In this document: positions 55,701 through 64,000 of the stretch, piece after piece
Layout: every line of letters begins with the position of its first letter
Position numbering within the stretch: position 1 is the stretch's first letter
NCBI GenBank assembly: GCA_002104935.1
Contig: MCGT01000019.1
Location: forward strand, 310,001 to 374,000
Source: Hesseltinella vesiculosa
Taxonomy: Eukaryota; Mucoromycota; Mucoromycetes; Mucorales; Cunninghamellaceae
Direction of reading: 5' to 3'
Length of the DNA: 64,000 nt
Translations under genes and position numbers: made by a program
The notes under the pieces: model-generated
Databases searched by the model: none
Told to the model about the DNA's origin: nothing
What the model saw: only the letters and a program-made list of their open reading frames with translations

Positions 55701-58118
55701 CATGGATGTGGACGTCCAGGAGACCCTGTGTGTGTCCTCTTACAAAGCACCCAACAAAGGGCCTTACCCACAAGATATCCCTAAACTCAACGCTGTGCGA
55801 TTCACGCCTGTTCAAGGTAAGAAAAAAAATGAAGTTGAAATGATGCTAAGGGCCTCCACCCCCCTTTTTTTTACTCTCTATTTTAGTGGAAGCCATCCAT
55901 TCTGGTTTGAATCACGGATTAACCATGGTGGTGGGCCCTCCTGGCACCGGCAAAACCGACGTTGCAGTTCAGACCATTGCCAATCTGTATCACAACCATC
56001 CCAGCCAACACACGTTGATAGTTACGCACAGCAACCAAGCCCTGAATCAGATCTTCGAAAAGCTGATGGCCCTCGGTAAAACCTGGCGCGCAAAAAATTA
56101 GCAGCTCGACACTCACCTTTCCTTTTGCATGGATATAGATATCGATCCTCGTCACTTGGTGCGTCTGGGCCATGGCCAAGAAGAATTGAACACTGACGTC
56201 AGCTTCAGCAAGTTTGGACGGGTATCCTCGTTTTTGGAATTGCGGGTGGAGCTGCTGAACGAAGTCGATCGACTTGCCAAGTCACTTCAGATCTTTGGCG
56301 ACCACGGCGCCTCGTGTGAGACGGCCGGCTACTTCTATCGCAGCCACGTCCTGACCAGATGGACTCCCTACGAGAACATGTTGGCCAATCCCGACACATT
56401 GACCATGGACGAACTCCGGGACAAATTCCCTTTTACCCTGTTCTTCTCCAACGCACCACAGCCTTGGATCCAGGAAGACTCCCTGGACGAATCCATCGAG
56501 GCTGCCCGTGGTTGCTTCCGCCATTTGCAATCCATGTTTGACACCCTCGAGGAAATCCGGCCCTTTGAATTGCTGCGTTACCAAGGTGACCGTGCCAACT
56601 ACCTGATCACCAAAGAAGCCAAAATTATTGCCATGACATGTACTCATGCTGCTCTCAAGGTAAGGAAACAGTCAAGAAAGACGGTTTTGCTGACTCTCCT
56701 CTTTTTGATGTTTGAAGCGCCGTGAATTAGTGGATCTCAAGTTCAAATATGACAATGTGGTGATGGAAGAATCCGCACAAATTTTGGAAGTAGAAACGTT
56801 TATCCCCATGCTGCTGCAAGAACCAGAGGATGGCCAGAATCGCCTGAAACGTGTGATCTTGATTGGTGATCACCACCAATTGCCTCCTGTGGTTAAGAAC
56901 CAGGCTTTCCAACAATACGGCAACATGGAACAATCCCTGTTCTCTCGATTTGTGCGTCTTGGCGTCCCAGCATTGCAGCTGGATGCTCAGGTAAGCAAAC
57001 GAACGTGAATAACATTGCTGGAGAACAGCCATTCATTTTTATTTTTTCTTTTTCAACTTGATTTAGGGTCGCGCCCGCCCTTCGTTGGCTAAATTGTACA
57101 GCTGGCAATACGGATCACTGGGTGATTTACCCAACGTACAGACCGAGCCAGCCTTCCAGTTAGCCAATCCTGGTTTGACTTACGACTACCAATTCATCCA
57201 TGTCGATGCCTACCATGGCCAGGGCGAATCGGAACCTGTGCCTTTCTTTTATCAAAACCTTGGTGAAGCTGAATACATTGTTGCCCTTTACCAGTACATG
57301 CGTTTGATGGGGTAAGCCTAGCAACGAACCGTGTTTGGGAAGATGCTCATTGTTTTTTTTTTTCTACTTTGGCAGTTACCCCGCGGAAAAAATCTCTATC
57401 TTGACGACATACAATGGCCAGCGCTCCCTGATCAATGATGTGTTACAGAAACGATGCGGATGGAATGCCTTCTTTGGTAGACCTGCAGCTGTAACCACTG
57501 TGGATCGTTACCAAGGCCAGCAAAACGATTGTAAGTGGACAGACGAGATCCCGACAGTGATCGTTTTGAAGAGAAAAGGATTGCATCTTTGCTTACCAAT
57601 GGACACCCTCCTTGTTTTTATTTAGACATTCTTCTTTCTCTGGTGAGAACCAAGTCCGTGGGTCATTTGCGGGATGTGCGACGTCTAATTGTGGCTATGT
57701 CGCGTGCCCGTTTGGGTCTGTACATCTTTGGCTCTGAGCGTCTCTTTGCCAATTGCTACGAATTGAAGCCTGTGTTTGACCAATTGTTAGCACGTCCTTC
57801 CAAATTATCCTTGCATCTGGATGAGTCTATGACGACTTCTCGAAAGGTAAAGAAAGACGCACCCAACACATGACTCGGTAACTTACTTTTTTTTTTTTTC
57901 TAATGCAGGTGGACGATCATAAAAAGGCAACAGCCATTGACAACGTCGAAGATCTGGGCTCGTTGGTATACAAGATGAGCGAGAAGCAACTTGACCTTCA
58001 ACGTGAAGAACAGGCTCAAGCCGAGGCGGAGGCCCTCTTACTGCAACAGCAAACCGATGAAGAAAACCCAGAAGATCAACTTCAAGATCAAGAAATGGAA
58101 AATGCCGAGGACGCGTAA
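52724..58118 (+). CDS. AQR: Spliceosomal RNA helicase Aquarius (Cwf11/IBP160)
   Basis: Eighteen exons (52724-52987, 53080-53140, 53207-53369, 53430-53551, 53614-53715, 53766-54346, 54410-54675, 54737-54797, 54875-55165, 55242-55526, 55591-55816, 55887-56075, 56139-56659, 56718-56990, 57067-57311, 57376-57530, 57626-57846, 57909-58118) encode 1,411 residues, close to the usual 1,450-1,500. The N-terminal half is the armadillo-like Aquarius domain ([27 protein letters not shown]). The superfamily-1 helicase core shows Walker A GPPGTGKT near residue 824, [18 protein letters not shown] near 1060 in the DEAA/Walker B position, [21 protein letters not shown] and [14 protein letters not shown]. The acidic/Gln-rich tail is family-typical. 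Aquarius binds introns upstream of the branch site and links splicing to snoRNP assembly and exon-junction complex loading. Confidence 0.97.
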
Positions 58119-58700
58119 AAAAAAAAAAAAAAGAATCTACTTCTTTACGCTTGTTCTTTTTTTTTTATTTTTTTTATTTTATAATTCAATCTTTAGAATA
58201 TTGGGATTGTGATGTGATTCTTTGTAAATAAAAACCTTTTGAGAAGTTTTCCTTTGATGAGGTCAATCCGGGGATGGCTTTGACTTTTTTTTTTTGCGTC
58301 CAAATGCAAACAAGGTTTCCAATGAACATTTGCAAGATTTCCAAATCAGGGCATTTGTGCGACATGATTTTTAGCTGGAAGAAGAAAAAGGGAGGGCTCG
58401 TTTTTTTTTCCTGTTCTCTCTTCTTTGTCCTCTTCGTTGCCTTTCCTTGCCTTTCCTTCTCTCGCACCCTCTCTTTCTACCAGTGGCCTGATCCTGCTCT
58501 GGTTCCTCCATTTTTTTTACAGTTAGAATTTCTCCATACCCACTTTCTTTGTCACTGACCGACCCATTTTGATTTTATTTCCTGGTTTCGTTTCTATCCT
58601 GCATCGTTTTTGCTTGAACATCCATCTCTTTTATTATCATCTTGCTTTTGTAAAGTAGACACCTTCCTCCTCCCTCTGTTTATATTAGTATCATTGCGTC
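58119..58700. other. Intergenic region, 0.58 kb
   Basis: Poly-A site region of Aquarius (AAATAAAAA near 58226) and the upstream region of the Whi2 gene, which is pyrimidine-rich. No gene seen. Confidence 0.45.
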
Positions 58701-59836
58701 ATGGCATCAGAATCCCCTATTGCTCAAGTGCCTGATCCTTCAGTTGACTATGACGATGACTTGATTTATCAACAACAAGACGATGACGATGGTTTTGAAC
58801 AGGATGCCATTCCTCAGATCCTTAAACTCGATTTGCGAGGTGTACGCATGGAATTGGATCGAGACACTCTGGTCAGCTTACCCGAGAGTTTGTTGATTGC
58901 CATGTTTCCCAATGGTCTGATTCTTGGTCGACAAGACGACTATGCAGACGACGACTATGACCGCCAGGCTGGCGACTCACAGCAACGTCACCCTAGTGCA
59001 AACCAACAACAACGCCAATTCACTAGCAACGATGAAGACCCGGTATCAACTACTCCTTCCAGCAGCAGCAGCAGCAGCGGCAGCGCTGGCCAGCCCCTCA
59101 CGCACGATGACGATATGGTGACTGACGATGATGATTTCCAGGTGACCTATGTGGATTTCGATCCTGTATGCTTAGAATATGTGCTCAGGTACTACCGCAA
59201 GGCCCAGCAAATGTCCATGGAAGCCCAGCAAAAACGTCTCCACGAGCAACACCCCGATGACGACTCCATCAACGACCCTATCCATAACTCGCCTGCCTAC
59301 TACCCTCTCCTCGACAAGCAGCCCATCATTGTGCTTCGTGAAGAACTAGAATACTTTTGTGTCCCCACAAAGAAGAACCTGTCTGTGCCTGACATGGCCT
59401 CGCTCAAGCTTCAATGTGGCCAATTCCTCCGTCAGCGCGACGAGATCTTTGCCGCCCTGCAAAAGAGTATCGCCCGCGAAAACAACCTGGCCGAGCAGCA
59501 TTTGATCGACATGCTCTGTGATGCCGGCTTCTCTCGTAACGATCGATGGGGCCACCGTGCTTTGGAACCTACTCGCACCTGTATCATCAGCATGGGACTT
59601 GTCCTCCTCAAGACCACAGGCCCCGACAACCACATGGCTACCGCCCAGAAACTGCTCTTGTTCTGGCGAAAACCTGCCGTAAATTCCTAAAAAAAAAAAA
59701 ATAACAACTAGCTCGCTCATTTTTTTCATGTCATTAGAGAAAATGCTGGTGGGATGGCAATAGCGAAGAAATCAATGGCCAAACCGTTAGATTATGGGCG
59801 CGCCGTACTTGGACCTTGGAGTTAGCTTTACTGTAA
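58701..59836 (+). CDS. WHI2: Whi2-like BTB/POZ general stress regulator
   Basis: Two exons, 58701-59678 and 59738-59836, give 358 residues. The second exon is needed: GTAAAT at 59679 is the donor, and exon two supplies the conserved end RKCWWDG ... TVRLWARRTWTLELALL found in Whi2 proteins. The BTB fold begins LDLRGVRMELDRDTLVSLPESLL and continues YVDFDPVCLEYVLRYYR and PIIVLREELEYFCVP. An acidic, Gln/Ser-rich insert splits the domain. In yeasts Whi2 works with Psr1/Psr2 phosphatases in the stress response and restrains TORC1 under low amino acids. The N-terminus is very acidic (DYDDDLIY). Confidence 0.92.
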
Positions 59837-60189
59837 TTGACCCCTGTTTGCCTCTGACCTCTCCAAAGAGATACCCGCTCCTCTATTTTTTTTTTTTTTT
59901 TTACCCACAAATACCGTAAGAAAAAGCATAGCTTTATAGTTATCCCATCCATCGTTTTGACACTCTGCTCCTTTACCTCCCTTTGGCCTCTCCAAAAAAA
60001 AAAAAAAAAAAAATCTCTTTTGAACAGCTACCATTTACTCTTTATTTTTTTTTTCTTCTTATCTCTGATCTTCCCTCCTTGCTCGCCGTTCGTTTTAATA
60101 AAATGCAGATTTCAGCAAACGATTGTCAAGAGCGCCGAACAAACGACTCGATGCAAGAGTTGTGAAGGTCGATGATTTATTTGTCCTTT
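59837..60189. other. Convergent intergenic region Whi2 / Tip41
   Basis: About 350 bp between two gene 3' ends, with T- and A-runs (59886-59903 and 59994-60013). No coding signal. Confidence 0.45.
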
Positions 60190-61353
60190 TTACACGCGCA
60201 GGCGATGTCTTTCCAAGAGTTGATGATCTTCGGGTATCATGGATGCCACCCAGTTGGCGTCATTTAACAGCGAAATATCAACATTGCCATCGATTTTCTA
60301 TGCCACCAATAAAAAGCAGAGTCACTTGTGAGAATAGAGCCGTTTTCTTTTTTTTTTTTCTAGGTTACTTGTCGAATGCTTTGATAGCTTGCTTGCTTTG
60401 AAGTAAATTCTCGCATCAAAAAGGGTGACCCAAACTCGTGATAGATCCGTGTATCATTGATGCCAAAGAGAACATTATCGACTCGTAAAAAAAACCGTTG
60501 CAGCACCAAAAAGCAGGTCGGCATCACCCTCTGTCAAGAAAATGCGCTGTCAGTCCTCGGCCGATTCTCTCCTGGTTACTTTATCTTTCTACAATTGGCC
60601 TTACCAACCGTACTGAGAGCATGGCTGTGCCATTGTCCGCGAGCTCGTCTTCATATAAGATATTTTCATCGTAAAACACGATTTGTTCACGCTGCTTCAG
60701 TCGGTCCACATTTATCACTGGCTCGTCCACCCTTTCCCAATCGGCCTGATTTGATGTGCCTTTGTAGTTGGTGGAGTATGTCCAGTCATATGGCTTGACC
60801 ACATCTTTCACGTTCTGGTGGTTGCTATGAAATGCCGAGTCAGTTTAAAGAGAGAGAGAGAGAATTTCAGTATCACAGAGCTTTAGGTACGCTTTGAGCA
60901 CCAGGTCCTGCTCGTGAATGTCTTGGGCTCCCAATGCTCGACCCTGGTTACCTATTTCTTGTCCATTCAGTGGCATAGGCGACTTTGACGCGAGTGCTGC
61001 TGGATTCACTGGTGTCGACAAGCGCCAAAGCATCGAATGCTGTCCAAAAATATTCCATGCCACCTTTGCTTATCGCCACACGGTTGTTGCCAAAGATCAT
61101 CTCTGGAGGAGGAATCCCGTATTCCTTTTGGAAGCTTTGAAAATAAACAGGTGAGCATATCTGTTGCTGGTGTTTTTATTCTTTCCGTTGCTACGATGGG
61201 GCATTGTTATCGCTTTAAATGTTTGCTTTACCTATCAATTTCAGCGGAATTGCAAATAGGTGCAGATTTTGACGTGATGGTCCATTCGTTGATCTTGATG
61301 CCTCGTACGATCCCTAATCGCCGGTCGCCTTCTTGAATCAGTTCAAATGCCAT
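60190..61353 (-). CDS. TIP41: TIP41-family protein
   Basis: Five minus-strand exons, 61353-61232, 61134-60952, 60824-60605, 60530-60369 and 60297-60190, give 264 residues. Family blocks: GIKINEWTITSKSAPI, LPEMIF-like PPPEMIFGNN, VKPYDWTYSTNYKG, LKQREQIVFYDENILYEDELADNG, RVMPTCFLVLQRFFLRVD and TRIYHEFG. Tip41 binds Tap42/alpha-4 or PP2A-type catalytic subunits and modulates TOR signalling; in yeast it opposes TORC1 effects on Sit4. The last exon (LLNDANWVASMIPEDHQ) matches the family's C-terminal region. It is convergent with Whi2 and divergent from ATE1, 215 bp away. Confidence 0.95.
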
Positions 61354-61568
61354 GTGAAGAAAAAAAACGAAGAAGAAACGAAAAAAAAAAAAAAAAAAAA
61401 AAAAAAAACCAGGAAAGGGCCGCATTTGAAACTCAGGGCGCTTTTGGTGTGAAAAACCAGCTTTGCTTTGCCGCCAGACGAAAGCGGACGGTGAAATCGT
61501 TTCAGAGTCTTCCACGCAGGCGCAACTTTTCTTTTTCCTTGCCACTTTCCATTTTTAAAGCAATTACC

Positions 61569-63265
<1,697 letters not shown>

Positions 63266-63575
63266 GACTTGTCTGGTGTGAACAGTTTTGATCAATAAAT
63301 AAATCATGATACCCAGTAGCTTTTCTCGACAACAACTGACTGGAATGGCATGAATTGAAATGACCCCTCTTGAGAGATCGTGTTGGTAAGACCGCAAGAA
63401 CTTGGTTATATTTATAAATTCCTAAATCCTGGGCTTGGTCCTTTTTAGAAATTACAACCCTGCTCGTGCACGAGATGAGTTTGATTTCGTCGACCCTGAT
63501 TTCATTCCAATCGACATTGGACGCGCTTCAAATGGGATGCTTTGTGACTCGACAACTCGAAAGCAATTCACTTAA
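63266..63575. other. Region after ATE1
   Basis: Poly-A signal of ATE1, then sequence that may hold upstream exons of the next locus: TCCTTTTTAG at about 63440-63449 is a good acceptor and opens protein-like frames after it. Not resolved. Confidence 0.35.
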
Positions 63576-63985
63576 ATGGTCGGCAAACATTACGTCCTCC
63601 ATCATAATTTCCCTTTGCTCTTGCAAAATGGTAAGAAAAAGGCAAAAATAAAAGAAAAGTATGCATCGGCACTTTTCCTAATTTGGATTTTTTTTAGAAG
63701 ATGGCACCTCTCGCTTCTCCAGCACTTTCTCGCCACAGCAAATCCACCAAGCGGTAGTGTGTCAAATCTATCAGTTTTGTCGTGACAAGAATTTGGTCTT
63801 TGTTTGCTGAAAAGGTTTTTTTGCAGTTTGCAGAGTGGACCTCCTCAATACACTATCAATCGTCCACGGCTGGACTACCTAATGTTCAAAATCAATTCCA
63901 AGACGAGCGCCAAAAAAAAAAATACGTCAATTTGATGAAAAGATTGCTCACAACAATTCACAAGCTTAATCCAAGTGAACTATAA
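63576..63985 (+). CDS. Unresolved spliced locus near window end
   Basis: One model joins 63576-63630, 63698-63753 and 63827-63985 into 89 residues, with the text FSPQQIHQAFAEWTSS and a basic, helical end (FQDERQKKKYVNLMKRLL). A rival frame from an exon beginning near 63450 reads LVHEMSLISSTLISFQSTLDAL and continues through the same introns in another phase. I cannot choose between them and recognise neither. Donors GTAAG at 63631 and acceptor TTTTTTTAG at 63697 are convincing, so some spliced gene is here. Confidence 0.3.
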
Positions 63986-64000
63986 CAGTTTTTTTGTACA

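Overview
The window is nuclear DNA of a filamentous fungus, most likely a Mucoromycota species close to the Mucorales. The evidence is dense small-gene packing, one to eighteen exons per gene, introns mostly of 45-100 nt, long poly-T/poly-A tracts in introns and leaders, a CotH-family spore-coat kinase, velvet and Pho80-type cyclin genes, and a fully eukaryotic housekeeping set. No tRNA, rRNA or CRISPR array was recognised. Exon boundaries below were worked out by hand from splice signals, reading phase and protein-family conservation.

Layout. 0.7-12.3 kb: an unknown secreted protein, a velvet regulator, a YjbQ-type enzyme with two GC-AG introns, an unknown basic protein, a CotH kinase and an ATRAP-like membrane protein, separated by fairly large empty gaps. 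12.8-32.2 kb: a CARMIL-like PH/LRR protein, a ZFAND1-type zinc finger protein, mitochondrial bL28, an F-box protein, two cyclins either side of an Spt23/Mga2-like factor, the nucleolar protein SRP40/Nopp140 and a Lee1-like CCCH protein. 32.5-37.2 kb: an AT-rich accessory island holding a decayed Tc1/mariner element with long inverted repeats, a six-unit tandem array of about 223 bp, a truncated gene copy, and one intact four-exon gene of an unnamed family whose C-terminal half resembles a serine-recombinase (resolvase) domain. 37.9-46.2 kb: CysA-type serine O-acetyltransferase, small proteins, a DUF1399/GRDP glycine-rich protein with an apparent tail frameshift, and RPL26 (uL24). 46.9-63.3 kb: a conserved block with TFIIF alpha, a peroxisomal acyl-CoA synthetase, TAF13, the spliceosomal helicase Aquarius, Whi2, Tip41 and arginyl-tRNA-protein transferase ATE1. 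The last 0.4 kb holds an unresolved spliced locus.

Functional links: three genes serve RNA polymerase II transcription and splicing (TFIIF alpha, TAF13, Aquarius); Whi2 and Tip41, both acting around TORC1/PP2A signalling, are convergent neighbours; ATE1, ZFAND1 and the F-box protein belong to protein-turnover pathways. The most unusual content is the 32.5-37.2 kb island. Its tandem array is built from the 5' leader and first coding codons of the recombinase-like family, with the start codon lost in all six array units, and it leads directly into a truncated copy that points at the 3' end of the intact gene on the other strand.
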